The position numbers were made by a program, and so were the translations under genes. Under the pieces are notes generated by a model. The model worked only from the letters and a program-made list of their open reading frames with translations, was not told the DNA's origin and did not search any database. From Acidobacteriota bacterium (GTDB lineage: Bacteria; Acidobacteriota; Thermoanaerobaculia; Gp7-AA8): DNA of 64,000 bases. How positions within the stretch are numbered: the stretch's first letter is position 1; each line of letters starts with the position of its first letter. Positions 35,870-44,739 of the stretch are shown here, piece after piece. The stretch spans positions 49,937-113,936 of the forward strand of contig JACPDH010000011.1 in assembly GCA_016184115.1 (NCBI GenBank), given 5' to 3'.

Positions 35870-36169
35870 ATGCCGAATCTCGGAACCAAGTACGTTTGCT
35901 ATAGCTGTCAGACGAAGTTCTACGACCTGGGGCGCACGTCTGCCGTATGCCCGAAGTGTGGCTCCGATCAGAAGGACGCGGACGCTGCACCAGCGACCAC
36001 CAGTACCCGGAGCCGTAAGGTCGTAGAGGAGTTCGAAGAGGAAGCCGAGGAGTTCGAGGAGCCGGCTGCCGCTGAGATCGAAGACGAGGAAGAAGATCTC
36101 GCGGTCACGCCCGCGGCTGATGAGTCCGAGGCCGAAGAGGACGACGGCGATGAGGACGAAGAGTACTGA
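35870..36169 (+). CDS. FYDLN-acid-domain zinc-ribbon protein
   Basis: 99 residues. The N-terminal zinc ribbon has two CxxC pairs (CYSC at 10-13, CPKC at about 28-31) flanking KFYDLGRTSAVCPKCGSD, the FYDLN signature. The rest (about 50-99) is an extremely acidic Glu/Asp tail. The family has no established function. The promoter at 35808 and terminator at 36196 make it monocistronic. Shine-Dalgarno GAGGAGAGC. Confidence 0.85.
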   Translation: MPNLGTKYVCYSCQTKFYDLGRTSAVCPKCGSDQKDADAAPATTSTRSRKVVEEFEEEAEEFEEPAAAEIEDEEEDLAVTPAADESEAEEDDGDEDEEY

Positions 36170-36195
36170 TCGTTCAACCGGATCCGATCTCGAGG

Positions 36196-36226
36196 AGGCC
36201 GCGGAGTTTCCGCGGCCTTCGTGTTT
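36196..36226 (+). terminator. Rho-independent terminator after the FYDLN-acid gene
   Basis: AGGCCGCGG (36196-36204), loop AGTTT, CCGCGGCCT (36210-36218), then TCGTGTTT. Located 27 bp after the stop and 32 bp before folK. Confidence 0.75.
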
Positions 36227-36257
36227 GCGGGGGAGTGAGCGGAGGCTGCCTGAGATT

Positions 36258-36728
36258 GTGGTGCTCGCGCTCGGTTCGAATCGTGGCGACCGCGAAGTCC
36301 ATCTTCGCCGCGCCCTCAGCGAGCTCTCGCGATACATCAGCGTTGTGACGCTCAGCTCCACGTGGGAAACCGAGCCGGTGGACAGCCCCGTGGACGCGGC
36401 GCCGTTCCTCAACATCGTCATCGCCGGCTGGACGCGCCTCGAGCCGCTCGCACTGCTCGAGGCGATCGGGACGATCGAGCGAAAAGGCGGGAGGCGCAGG
36501 CTCCGCAGGAACGATCCCCGAACGATCGATATCGATATTCTCTTCGTTGGCGGCAGAGCCATCCGGCTCCCAGGGCTCGTCGTGCCTCATCCCCGTTTCC
36601 ACGAGCGCAACTTCGTGCTCGAGCCGCTGCGCGAGATCGCCCGGACGTTTCCGATCCCTCCGTTCGCCGGAGAGCTGAGGAGCATGGATGGGAAGGGTGC
36701 TGTAAGGCGGGCGGGGCGGCTTTATTGA
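36258..36728 (+). CDS. folK: 6-hydroxymethyl-dihydropterin pyrophosphokinase
   Basis: Pyrophosphorylates hydroxymethyldihydropterin in folate synthesis. 156 residues, a normal length. VLALGSNRGDREVHLRRAL at the N-terminus, WETEPVDSP, FLNIVIAGWTRL, and the hallmark RRNDPRTIDIDILF near 91-104, with VPHPRFHERNFVLEPL. Start GTG at 36258 places it 12 bases after GGAGG and matches the family N-terminus. Converges and overlaps by 7 bp with the M23 peptidase gene. Other folate genes are not nearby. Confidence 0.92.
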   Translation: MVLALGSNRGDREVHLRRALSELSRYISVVTLSSTWETEPVDSPVDAAPFLNIVIAGWTRLEPLALLEAIGTIERKGGRRRLRRNDPRTIDIDILFVGGRAIRLPGLVVPHPRFHERNFVLEPLREIARTFPIPPFAGELRSMDGKGAVRRAGRLY

Positions 36729-37561
36729 GCGCCGGCGCCGACGAAACCGCCGCCGAGTGCCGGTTCAGCGCGCACGATTCGCACGGAGCTCACAAGGTAG
36801 GGGTATGGATTGACGGCCTGGCTCTCGCGGTGAATCGCGAAGTGAAGATGATAGCCCGAGTTGCGCGCGTTGCCTGTCTTTCCGACGTATCCGATCGTCT
36901 CGCCCGCGCGCACCTGTTTGCCTTCGTATAGCCCGGAGGCCCATTTGTCGAGGTGCGCATAGAAGAACGAGACTCCCGCATCGTTTACGAGCCAGATGCA
37001 CTTTCCGGCTTTCGACTCGGTGCCGATGAAGCTGATCGTTCCCTCGGACACAGCGAAGATCGGAGTTCCTTTGGGCGCAAAGATGTCGATTCCGCGATGG
37101 CGCCGGCGTCCGCCGTCGCGCGGCGCTCCGAACGTGTTCACAAGATCATCGGGCAGCACGCCTGAGACGGGCATCTCGATTCGTGACAGCAGCGAATCAG
37201 CCGAGGTCGAGTGAATCTCGATCTTCGGGCGTGGAGAATCGAGCGATGAGTCGCTCAACGAGGGGATGGACGGCTCCGAAGGGAGCTTCACGAGCACGAT
37301 CGTGGCACGCGAAGCCTCCTCGCTGCGGCGCGAGTTCGCCGCCCAATCGCGGCGAAGCATCGCCTGCAACTCGGTGATGTCCTGATCGATCTCGATGTAC
37401 TCGAGCGGAAGAATGGCGCTGACGGGTCCGTCATCTGCGTCGGCTGGATCGGGTCGAAGGCTGCGGATCGCGCTCGAGGTCACGGCGCAGCCGCTCAGCA
37501 TCGAGCCGAGTAGGCAAATCGCGACCGTTTCGAAAGCGTGTCTGGCTCGAATGCTCAACAT
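36722..37561 (-). CDS. M23 peptidase-domain lipoprotein (LytM-like)
   Basis: 279 residues. Lipoprotein signal with lipobox LSGC at about 22-25, so anchored in a membrane facing the periplasm. A linker of about 110 residues leads to an M23 domain (about 150-265) with the zinc residues in HRGIDIFAPKGTP and YHLHFAIH, and a middle HLDK. Intact ligands imply active endopeptidase on peptidoglycan, or septal regulation if a partner is controlled. No LysM domain is seen. It is 80 bp downstream of radA on the same strand. Confidence 0.92.
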   Translation of the reverse strand: MLSIRARHAFETVAICLLGSMLSGCAVTSSAIRSLRPDPADADDGPVSAILPLEYIEIDQDITELQAMLRRDWAANSRRSEEASRATIVLVKLPSEPSIPSLSDSSLDSPRPKIEIHSTSADSLLSRIEMPVSGVLPDDLVNTFGAPRDGGRRRHRGIDIFAPKGTPIFAVSEGTISFIGTESKAGKCIWLVNDAGVSFFYAHLDKWASGLYEGKQVRAGETIGYVGKTGNARNSGYHLHFAIHRESQAVNPYPYLVSSVRIVRAEPALGGGFVGAGAQ

Positions 37562-37641
37562 CCCCCCGGCACATGACGCCTGACCGAATATCCCCGCGAA
37601 AGTGTAAAGGGTGTGAGGGACTTTTGCAAAATCCGGACGGG

Positions 37642-38997
37642 TCAGCCAGCGGGATGAAGCCGGGTGAGAACCTGCTCGATCGAGCCTGCCCCGTCGGCTC
37701 GCAGCCCTCGGAGATCCTTGAGATTAGGCTGCGGGACGATCAACCGCTCGAACCCGAGAGTGCGCGCTTCGCGGACGCGCAACTCCGCCTGCGATACGCC
37801 GCGGATCTCGCCGAGCAGTCCGACTTCGCCGAAAACTGCAATCGACGGGTCGATTGCGAAGTTCCTCTTGCTGGAAACGAGGGCCGCGACGATTCCGAGG
37901 TCGATCGCAGGCTCATCGAGCTCGAGCCCTCCCGCGACGTTCACATAGACGTCGTGAGTCAAGAAGCTCTCGCCGGTCCTCTTTTCGAGCACTGCGAGCA
38001 GGATCGATAAGCGATTCGAGTCGACTCCCATCGCGATCCGGCGCGGAGTCGCGAAGTGGGACGTGGAAACGAGCGCCTGCACTTCGACGAGAAGCGGGCG
38101 TGTTCCTTCCAGAGTGACCGCGATCGCCGAGCCAGGGCTGCTGCTCCTCTGGCCGATGAGCGCGGCCGACGGGTTCGCGACTTCCTCGAGTCCGTCGTCG
38201 TGCATCCGGTAAATGGCGACCTCATTCACGGGGCCGAACCGGTTCTTGAATGCGCGGATCAGCCGATGATTCTGAAGCCGGTCGCCCTCGAAGTAGAGCA
38301 CGGTATCGACGATGTGCTCGAGAGTCTTCGGTCCGGCGATCGTGCCGTCTTTTGTGATGTGGCCGATGAGGAAGACCGGGAGTGCGAGACGCTTGGCAGT
38401 CGCCATGAAGAGTCCCGCGGCGTCGCGAACCTGCCCGACCGATCCCGCCGCGCCGTTGTTCGCTCCGGAGTGCGCGGTCTGGATCGAATCGACGATGAGC
38501 GCGACCGGCTTGGTCTCCACGACCTGATCGATCACGCGCTCGACCGAGGTTTCTGCGTAGAGCAGCACGTTAGGGTTCAACGTCCCGAGACGCCCCGCCC
38601 GAAGTGCGATCTGCGCGGGAGATTCTTCGCCCGACACGTAGAGCACTTTGCCATTCGTCGCGAGGCGGTCAGCAGTCTGGAGAAGGAGGGTTGATTTCCC
38701 GATTCCCGGCTCTCCCGCAATGAGAACGACGGCTCCGGGAACGATTCCGCCCCCCATCACGCGATCAAAGTGGGGGAGTCCGCTTGTGATCCGCGGTGTG
38801 TCTTCGGAGGAGACCTGCGTGAGTGGCACTGGCTTCGCCGCTGCTCCCGGAATCGCCGCAGTGCGACCGCGGTCGCCACCGCGCTCCTCGGCGACGAAGG
38901 TGTTCCACGCTCCGCACTCCGGGCAGCGACCCACCCACTTCGGCGTCTGTGCGCCGCAGTCCGTGCAACTGAACACTGTGGTTTCGCGCTTTGCCAT
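37642..38997 (-). CDS. radA: DNA repair protein RadA/Sms
   Basis: RecA-like ATPase and helicase for branch migration, 451 residues. N-terminal C4 zinc finger (CTDCGAQTPKWVGRCPECGA, about 10-29), Walker A GEPGIGKSTLL (about 97-107), the RadA-specific KNRFG motif (AFKNRFGPVNE, near 250), and a C-terminal Lon-protease-like domain (about 290-450). Upstream is ftsH, separated by a terminator hairpin. Confidence 0.96.
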   Translation of the reverse strand: MAKRETTVFSCTDCGAQTPKWVGRCPECGAWNTFVAEERGGDRGRTAAIPGAAAKPVPLTQVSSEDTPRITSGLPHFDRVMGGGIVPGAVVLIAGEPGIGKSTLLLQTADRLATNGKVLYVSGEESPAQIALRAGRLGTLNPNVLLYAETSVERVIDQVVETKPVALIVDSIQTAHSGANNGAAGSVGQVRDAAGLFMATAKRLALPVFLIGHITKDGTIAGPKTLEHIVDTVLYFEGDRLQNHRLIRAFKNRFGPVNEVAIYRMHDDGLEEVANPSAALIGQRSSSPGSAIAVTLEGTRPLLVEVQALVSTSHFATPRRIAMGVDSNRLSILLAVLEKRTGESFLTHDVYVNVAGGLELDEPAIDLGIVAALVSSKRNFAIDPSIAVFGEVGLLGEIRGVSQAELRVREARTLGFERLIVPQPNLKDLRGLRADGAGSIEQVLTRLHPAG

Positions 38998-39007
38998 GGA
39001 AACGAAC

Positions 39008-39035
39008 GAAGCCGGCGGCGCAGGCCGCCGGCTTC
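39008..39035 (-). terminator. 12-bp hairpin between ftsH and radA
   Basis: GAAGCCGGCGGC (39008-39019) pairs with 39024-39035 around GCAG. On the minus strand it is followed by GTTCGTTTCC, a weak T-rich tail. Fits as the end of the tilS-hpt-ftsH unit. Confidence 0.65.
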
Positions 39036-39057
39036 GCCGAGGGTACTGGGCTTGATC

Positions 39058-40992
39058 CTACGCGGGTCCTGGAGACGGAAGCGGTGCGTGAATTCCGCCG
39101 GTTGAATCGGGCTTCGCCGGCGGCGGAATCGCCGGAACCGGCTGTGGCTCTTCGAGCAGCGGCTTCTGTTCTTTGCGGTCGATGTAGTCGATGCCGGTCT
39201 CTTCGATCAGGATCTGGTTCACTTCACGGCCGTCGAGTGTTTCACGCTCGAGCAGTCCCTGTGCGATCCGGTCCATCGCGCTCTTGTGAGTGTCGATGAT
39301 GTCATAGGCGGTCTTGTACGCAGTGTCGACGATCTTGCGGACTTCGGCGTCGATGGTGCGAGCCGTCTCTTCGGAGTAATCCTGGTGCTGCGCGAATTCG
39401 CGTCCGAGAAAGATCGCCTCCTCCTTCTTGCCGTACGAGAGGGGACCGAGATCCGACATGCCCCACTCGCAGACCATACGGCGTGCCAGACCCGTGGCGC
39501 GCTCGATGTCGTTGCCGGCGCCGGTCGTGATCTCGCCGAGGTAGATCTCCTCTGCGATGCGTCCGCCCATCAGGACTGCGAGCGTCGACTCGAGGTAGCG
39601 CTTCGAATAGGAGTACTTGTCTTCGGTCGGCAGCTGCTGCGTTAGGCCGAGCGCACGCCCACGCGGGATGATCGTCACCTTGTGGAGCGGATCGGCCGCA
39701 GGAAGGATCGCGGCAACGATCGTGTGGCCAGCCTCGTGGTAGGCGGTGTTCCGCTTTTCCTTCAGGCTCATGACCATCGTCTTGCGTTCGACACCCATGA
39801 GCACTTTGTCTTTTGCGAACTCGAAATCGACCATCTGCACGCGCTTCTTGTCGTAGCGCGCCGCGATGAGCGCTGCCTCGTTCACAAGGTTGGCGAGATC
39901 TGCGCCGGAGAATCCGGGCGTCGAGCGCGCGATGACCGCGAGATCGACGTCGTCGGCAAGCGGCGTGCTTCGGGTGTGGACGCGCAGGATGCCCTCGCGT
40001 CCCTTGAGGTCGGGAAGATCGACGACAACGCGGCGATCGAAGCGGCCCGGGCGAAGCAGTGCCGGGTCGAGTACGTCGGGACGGTTCGTGCCAGCGACAA
40101 GAATGACTCCCTCGTTCGCCTCGAAACCGTCCATCTCTACCAGGAGCTGGTTCAGCGTCTGTTCGCGTTCGTCGTGGCCGCCGCCGAGCCCTGCGCCGCG
40201 ATGCCGGCCCACAGCGTCAATCTCGTCGATGAAGATGATGCAAGGGGCGTTCTTCTTGCCCTGGTCGAACAGGTCGCGTACGCGCGACGCGCCTACGCCA
40301 ACGAACATCTCGACGAAGTCGGAGCCGCTGATCGAGAAGAACGGGACATTTGCCTCACCTGCAATCGCACGGGCGAGCAGCGTTTTACCGGTGCCCGGAG
40401 GGCCCATCAGCAGGACACCCTTCGGAATCTTGCCTCCGAGCTTTGTGAACTTCTGCGGGTCGCGCAGAAACTCGATGATCTCCTGCAGCTCGACTTTTGC
40501 TTCATCGACGCCAGCGACGTCTTTGAACGTCACCTTCCGTGCAGTTCCAGAGAGCAGCTTTGCCTTGGACTTGCCGAACGAAAGCGCCTTGTTTCCCCCC
40601 GCCTGCATCTGGCGCATGAAGAAGATCCAGAGTGCGACGAGGAAGAGAACTGGGGCCCACGTCACGAGCGCGGTGACGAACGAGTTGTCACGAGGTTCCT
40701 GCGCCTCGATCTCGACGCCATTCGACGTGAGAAGCGTGACGAGCTCGTCGTAATTCGGTGGCACGACCACCTTGAACTGGTTCTTGGCCCCCTTGGCGGC
40801 GTTTCTCCAGATGCCCTCGAGCTGGTTTCCGCGAATCACGACCTTCTGAACGCGTCCCGCGTTCACTTCTGCCATGAACTTCGAGAATCCGATTTCTTCG
40901 GCCGTGCCCTTCGTTGCCGCGAAAAGATTCCACAGCAGGAGCACCAGCACGATGATTACCGCCCAGAGGGCGAATGTCTTCAATCCGTTCAA
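39058..40992 (-). CDS. ftsH: ATP-dependent zinc metalloprotease FtsH
   Basis: Membrane-anchored AAA+ protease for quality control, 644 residues from the chosen start. Two transmembrane helices (about 5-25 and 110-128), AAA domain with [18 protein letters not shown] and the second region of homology [18 protein letters not shown], then the zinc site HEAGH. I chose TTG at 40992 because GGAGG lies 7 bases upstream and the product begins [10 protein letters not shown], as FtsH proteins do. The in-frame GTG at 41064 would add 24 residues without a ribosome-binding site. A Pro-rich tail ends the protein. Confidence 0.95.
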   Translation of the reverse strand: MNGLKTFALWAVIIVLVLLLWNLFAATKGTAEEIGFSKFMAEVNAGRVQKVVIRGNQLEGIWRNAAKGAKNQFKVVVPPNYDELVTLLTSNGVEIEAQEPRDNSFVTALVTWAPVLFLVALWIFFMRQMQAGGNKALSFGKSKAKLLSGTARKVTFKDVAGVDEAKVELQEIIEFLRDPQKFTKLGGKIPKGVLLMGPPGTGKTLLARAIAGEANVPFFSISGSDFVEMFVGVGASRVRDLFDQGKKNAPCIIFIDEIDAVGRHRGAGLGGGHDEREQTLNQLLVEMDGFEANEGVILVAGTNRPDVLDPALLRPGRFDRRVVVDLPDLKGREGILRVHTRSTPLADDVDLAVIARSTPGFSGADLANLVNEAALIAARYDKKRVQMVDFEFAKDKVLMGVERKTMVMSLKEKRNTAYHEAGHTIVAAILPAADPLHKVTIIPRGRALGLTQQLPTEDKYSYSKRYLESTLAVLMGGRIAEEIYLGEITTGAGNDIERATGLARRMVCEWGMSDLGPLSYGKKEEAIFLGREFAQHQDYSEETARTIDAEVRKIVDTAYKTAYDIIDTHKSAMDRIAQGLLERETLDGREVNQILIEETGIDYIDRKEQKPLLEEPQPVPAIPPPAKPDSTGGIHAPLPSPGPA

Positions 40993-41128
40993 AAGTCTGC
41001 CTCCAGCATCACTGCGAGTCGGCCCGTCGGGGCCAGGTTTCGGCACGTTTGCAAACCAGCCCACCCGCGACGAAATTCTAGCCGCGCTGCCCGCGGAGGA
41101 GGGGACAGGAGGGTACGATCCGCGATCG

Positions 41129-41644
41129 TCACCCTAGTGTTGCGATGTAGGGAAGATTCGCGAAGCGATTTTCGAATTCGAGCCCGTAACCGACGAAGCG
41201 GTTCCGTTCGGCCGTGAACACCGATTGCTGACAGGCGAGATCGAGCGTTCGCTCTCCTGGACAGTCGAGCAGGGCGACGAGATGCAGTGAGGCGGGATCG
41301 CGCTCGCGGAACTGCGTCAGAAGGTAGTTCTCGATGATCCCCGAGGTGACGATGTCTTTGAGCACGTAGATGTGACGCCCTTGCATCGAGAACTGCGTGA
41401 GGAAGTCGATCTCGGTTGCCTCCGCAGTCTCGGTATCGGCGACGTCGAAGATCACGTTGACCCATTCGTAGTGGACCGCGCCCGGAATCGCGCGCAAGAG
41501 ATCGGCGAGAAACACGGAGCTTCCCTTGAGGATCCCGATCAGGAAGACTTCCGAGTCGCCGGCCGTCTGGCGAATCGCTGCGCCCACCTCGCGAACTCGC
41601 GCCTGAATCACGTCCTCGTCATAGAGCTTCGTGACCCTCGTCAT
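41129..41644 (-). CDS. hpt: Hypoxanthine phosphoribosyltransferase-like protein
   Basis: 171 residues, usual size. [19 protein letters not shown] (about 36-54) and [18 protein letters not shown] (about 150-167) are family motifs. The PRPP-binding motif is unusual: [10 protein letters not shown] (93-102) where the family has V-E-D-I-I-D-T-G, so the first acidic residue of the pair is lysine (K96) and the D before T/S-G is T. The purine-contact lysine region is also weak. It may have altered activity. The ATG at 41644 overlaps the tilS stop as ATGA; the neighbours tilS-hpt-ftsH are a widely conserved order. Confidence 0.85.
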   Translation of the reverse strand: MTRVTKLYDEDVIQARVREVGAAIRQTAGDSEVFLIGILKGSSVFLADLLRAIPGAVHYEWVNVIFDVADTETAEATEIDFLTQFSMQGRHIYVLKDIVTSGIIENYLLTQFRERDPASLHLVALLDCPGERTLDLACQQSVFTAERNRFVGYGLEFENRFANLPYIATLG

Positions 41645-43035
41645 CGATCGTCTCCCACGCGCCAGGCACAGAGCACCAGGCGCTCCGATTCGCCTCGGCC
41701 GAGCCGGAAATCGTCGGAGACTTCCACCCCGGCGATCCATGCGATTCGGCCGTCGATCAGCACCAGCGGCAACGTGTCGCGGATGTCTCTCGGAATTTTA
41801 CGATCAATGAAGAAATCGGAGAGCTTTTTCTCCTCGCTCATACCAAGAGGCTTGAAGCGATCTCCGCTACGGCGGTTGCGCACGACGATCGCCGGGCCGC
41901 AATGCGCCGGCAATGCAATCTCCTGTGCGTGGCTTTCCGTCACACCCACTGGGCGGACGTCGGCGCCGGCAGAGACGCTCCAGCCGTGAGAGCCAACGTC
42001 GATGACCTCGCCAGGCGCCAGCGTAATCCGATAATCGGCGGGAGCTGCATCGCCAGCGAGTCTCCGGACTGTGAATGACGTCCCATTCGACGAAACTTCG
42101 ATCGCTCGCGAAGGCCGAATGGTTCCGCCCCTCGTGGCAATGTCATCGAGCCGTCCGAGCGCCGGAGCGTCGAGATAGCGCTCGTCCGGATCGATCCGCC
42201 GGATCTCGGCTCGAATGAGCAGCCGCCGGATCAGTGGATCGGGAGGCAAGCGATCGATTCGGACCGACGCTGACGTGGCAGTTCGCTCGAACGAGTCCGA
42301 CCAGTTCGCGACGACGGACCCGAGCAGCGCCTCGCGCTCCTGCTCGAGCTCGGCCGTCTGCCCGAGGTGCGACACGATGCGAGGGTTCAACTCGCGAAGC
42401 AGCGGGAGCACGTCGCGGCGGATCCGGTTTCGGAGGAAGCGGGGAGATTCATTGGAGGAGTCGCATCGCGCGTCGAGCCCTTGTTCCCGGAGGTAGCCCA
42501 TGACCGTCTCGCGGTTGACGTGGAGGAGTGGACGGATGACGCCGTCGTGGACGGGTCGGATTCCCGCCATACGCCACGGGCCGCGGCCAGTCACGAGACG
42601 AAGGAGCAGCGTTTCCGCCTGGTCATCTGCCTGGTGGGCCGTCGCGATCCAGTGGGTGTGATCTCCCTTCCGAAGCTCGCGCAGCCGCCGGTAGCGAAGC
42701 TCGCGAGCCGCAGCCTCGAGTCCTCGGGTGCGCACGCGACGATCGTCGAGGCTTCCGTCAAGCACTTCGAGTGGAATGGCGAGGGTGGCGCAGAGACGGC
42801 GCAGCGACGCTTCGTCCTCCGCAGACTCTGCGCCCCGGAGCTGATGGTTCACGTGTGCGGCAGAGAGGGAGAAGGCGCGGCCCCGCAGCGTTGCCAGCGC
42901 GTGGAGGAGCGCCGTCGAGTCGTGGCCTCCCGACACAGCGACCGTGACCGCTGAAACGGGCTGGCCGAGCGTGCGGAAGAACGAATCGACCGCCTGGCGA
43001 AGAGCTTCCGACTCGGAGAGAGGTTGATGCGGCAC
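41641..43035 (-). CDS. tilS: tRNA(Ile)-lysidine synthase
   Basis: Converts C34 of tRNA-Ile(CAT) to lysidine, 464 residues. PP-loop VAVSGGHDSTALLHAL (about 31-46), AHVNHQLRGAESAEDE, and HQADDQAETLLLRLVTG are present. The C-terminal TilS substrate-binding domain (about 370-460) carries RRSGDRFKPLGMSEEKKLSDFFIDRKIPRD-like sequence. Start GTG at 43035. First gene of tilS-hpt-ftsH. Fits the need for CAT-anticodon tRNA discrimination; one CAT tRNA is just upstream. Confidence 0.94.
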   Translation of the reverse strand: MPHQPLSESEALRQAVDSFFRTLGQPVSAVTVAVSGGHDSTALLHALATLRGRAFSLSAAHVNHQLRGAESAEDEASLRRLCATLAIPLEVLDGSLDDRRVRTRGLEAAARELRYRRLRELRKGDHTHWIATAHQADDQAETLLLRLVTGRGPWRMAGIRPVHDGVIRPLLHVNRETVMGYLREQGLDARCDSSNESPRFLRNRIRRDVLPLLRELNPRIVSHLGQTAELEQEREALLGSVVANWSDSFERTATSASVRIDRLPPDPLIRRLLIRAEIRRIDPDERYLDAPALGRLDDIATRGGTIRPSRAIEVSSNGTSFTVRRLAGDAAPADYRITLAPGEVIDVGSHGWSVSAGADVRPVGVTESHAQEIALPAHCGPAIVVRNRRSGDRFKPLGMSEEKKLSDFFIDRKIPRDIRDTLPLVLIDGRIAWIAGVEVSDDFRLGRGESERLVLCAWRVGDDR

Positions 43036-43191
43036 GATGCCCTGAATTCTACTGCCGCTGAAGAAAGGACCGGCGAAAGGTGCACGGCGAGAAACGTCGT
43101 TCGTGCCGTGACGAATCGTCCCCGCGAGTGTGACGAAGCACCCCGAAGAGGAGCGTGCAGCGGGTAGAATACGAGGAGTGGAAAGGGTTGG

Positions 43192-43268
43192 TGGTGGCGG
43201 AGGGCGGAGTCGAACCGCCGACCTAGCGCTTATGAGACGCCCGCTCTAACCATCTGAGCTACTCCGCC
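43192..43268 (-). tRNA. tRNA with CAT anticodon (probably elongator tRNA-Met)
   Basis: 77 nt with encoded CCA. Acceptor GGCGGAG/CTCCGCC, D-arm GCTCAGATGGTTAGAGC, anticodon loop CTCATAA, T-loop TTCGACT. The overall sequence is like elongator Met, but tRNA-Ile2 (lysidine-modified) shares the anticodon and cannot be excluded by eye. Confidence 0.92.
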
Positions 43269-43283
43269 CTGAGCGACTGCCGG

Positions 43284-43312
43284 ATTCTAGGGAGGCCCGA
43301 CCAGCCCGTCAA
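43284..43312 (-). promoter_or_regulatory. Sigma-70-type promoter of the CAT-anticodon tRNA
   Basis: On the minus strand TTGACG (43307-43312), a 17-base spacer, TAGAAT (43284-43289); start expected about 8 bases before the tRNA. Confidence 0.75.
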
Positions 43313-43352
43313 GGTTTTGCGAAACAGGGTGGGTGGGGCGAATATTCTGGCG

Positions 43353-43559
43353 ATGATCGACGATTCAAAGTGTGTCACCTGCGGGGCATCGAACGAGCTC
43401 GTTCGGCTCGACAAGTGTCCCGTCTGCTACAGCTACTATTGCGGCGATTGCGCATTCCGCGCGACAGGGGGCAGGAAGCTCTGCTCGCAACGCTGCGCTG
43501 AAATTCTCATGCTTGGAGATGAAGATGACGTTGAAAACGAGCTCGGGCCCGAAGAGTGA
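43353..43559 (+). CDS. Cys-rich zinc-finger miniprotein
   Basis: 68 residues. Eight cysteines in pairs: CVTC, CPVC, CGDC and a late CSQRC, enough for two zinc sites (about residues 7-46). The tail is acidic (LMLGDEDDVENELGPEE). No family recognised beyond zinc-ribbon-like. Its 3' end overlaps the start of hemB by about 35 bases in another frame, so hemB translation is likely coupled. The GTG at 43317 upstream is an alternative start. Confidence 0.75.
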   Translation: MIDDSKCVTCGASNELVRLDKCPVCYSYYCGDCAFRATGGRKLCSQRCAEILMLGDEDDVENELGPEE

Positions 43560-44568
43560 GCAGCAGCTAGCGATCGTCGTTCCGCGTAATCGTCCGCGAC
43601 GGCTTCGCAGCAGTGAGGCGATCCGTGCCATGGTGCGAGAGAACGAGGTCAAGCCGGCCGACCTGATCCTGCCGCTTTTCGTCGTTCCGGATAACCGCCC
43701 TCGCGTCGAGATCGGCTCGATGCCGGGCGTCTACCAGGACCGTGTTCCGGAGATCGTTGACACCTGTGTCCGCGCCTGGGATCTCGGCATCAAGAGCGTG
43801 CTGCTCTTCGGCATTCCGGAGCGCAAGGACGAGACGGGCTCTGTTTCGTGGGATCCCTCCGGGCCGGTGCAGTCGGCGATCCGTGCGATCTCGAAGATCG
43901 TCCCCGGAATGACGATCATCCCCGACGTCTGCATGTGCGAGTACACGAGTCACGGACACTGCGGGATCGTCGTCGATCACCGCGGTCAGAAAGACGTCGA
44001 CAACGATCAGACGCTCGAGCTGCTCGTTCGCCAGAGTCTCAGCTTCGCCGAGGCGGGTGCGCATTTCGTCGCACCGTCGGACATGATGGACGGGCGCGTT
44101 GGCGCGATTCGCGACGCCCTCGACGACAACGGCTTCACCGACGTCGGCATCATCGCGTACTCGGCAAAGTTCGCGTCGGGCTTCTACGGCCCGTTCCGTG
44201 AGGCGGCCGAGTCGGCACCGCAGTTCGGCGACCGCCGAAGCTACCAAATGGATCCCGCGAACTCGCGCGAAGCGATGCGTGAGATTGCGCTCGATGTCGA
44301 AGAGGGCGCCGACATGGTGATGGTCAAGCCGGCACTGCCGTACCTCGACATCATCCGTGAGGCGCGCGACTCATTCGAGCTTCCGATCGTCGCCTACAAC
44401 GTGAGCGGCGAGTATTCGATGGTTAAGGCAGCAGCAGAGAAGGGGTGGATCGACGGCACCCGTGTTCGCGACGAAGTGCTCATGGGCATCAAGCGCGCGG
44501 GTGCCGACCTGATCATCACCTACTTCGCGCTGGAGTACGCCGAGGATTACAGGAAGCGGAAGGCGTAA
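43525..44568 (+). CDS. hemB: Delta-aminolevulinic acid dehydratase (porphobilinogen synthase)
   Basis: Condenses two 5-aminolevulinates to porphobilinogen for haem and corrin synthesis. 347 residues. The two active-site lysines are in IAYSAKFASGFYGPF and MVMVKPALPYLD. The metal site DVCMCEYTSHGHCG is Cys-rich, indicating a zinc-dependent type. I chose the ATG at 43525, six bases after GGAG; ATG at 43519 is also possible. Overlaps the zinc-finger gene. No other haem genes adjoin. Confidence 0.96.
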   Translation: MTLKTSSGPKSEQQLAIVVPRNRPRRLRSSEAIRAMVRENEVKPADLILPLFVVPDNRPRVEIGSMPGVYQDRVPEIVDTCVRAWDLGIKSVLLFGIPERKDETGSVSWDPSGPVQSAIRAISKIVPGMTIIPDVCMCEYTSHGHCGIVVDHRGQKDVDNDQTLELLVRQSLSFAEAGAHFVAPSDMMDGRVGAIRDALDDNGFTDVGIIAYSAKFASGFYGPFREAAESAPQFGDRRSYQMDPANSREAMREIALDVEEGADMVMVKPALPYLDIIREARDSFELPIVAYNVSGEYSMVKAAAEKGWIDGTRVRDEVLMGIKRAGADLIITYFALEYAEDYRKRKA

Positions 44569-44739
44569 GCATCTTCGCGACGACCGACGTAAGCCGGGCC
44601 CGCGAGGCCCGCCTTCTCTTCACCGCGACAACTCCGCGAGCAGGTAGGTCGCGCCACAGACAAGCGGCCCGCGGCTGTGGTATCACGCTATCCCAGACGC
44701 GATTGTCGAGACGGTGCGCGTCGCGACTGGAGGCTCCGA

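Noticed and set aside
33786..35990. 734-residue minus-strand open frame over ctpA
   Set aside because: It is antisense to an intact S41 protease; only its last 77 codons (TatA) match a known protein.
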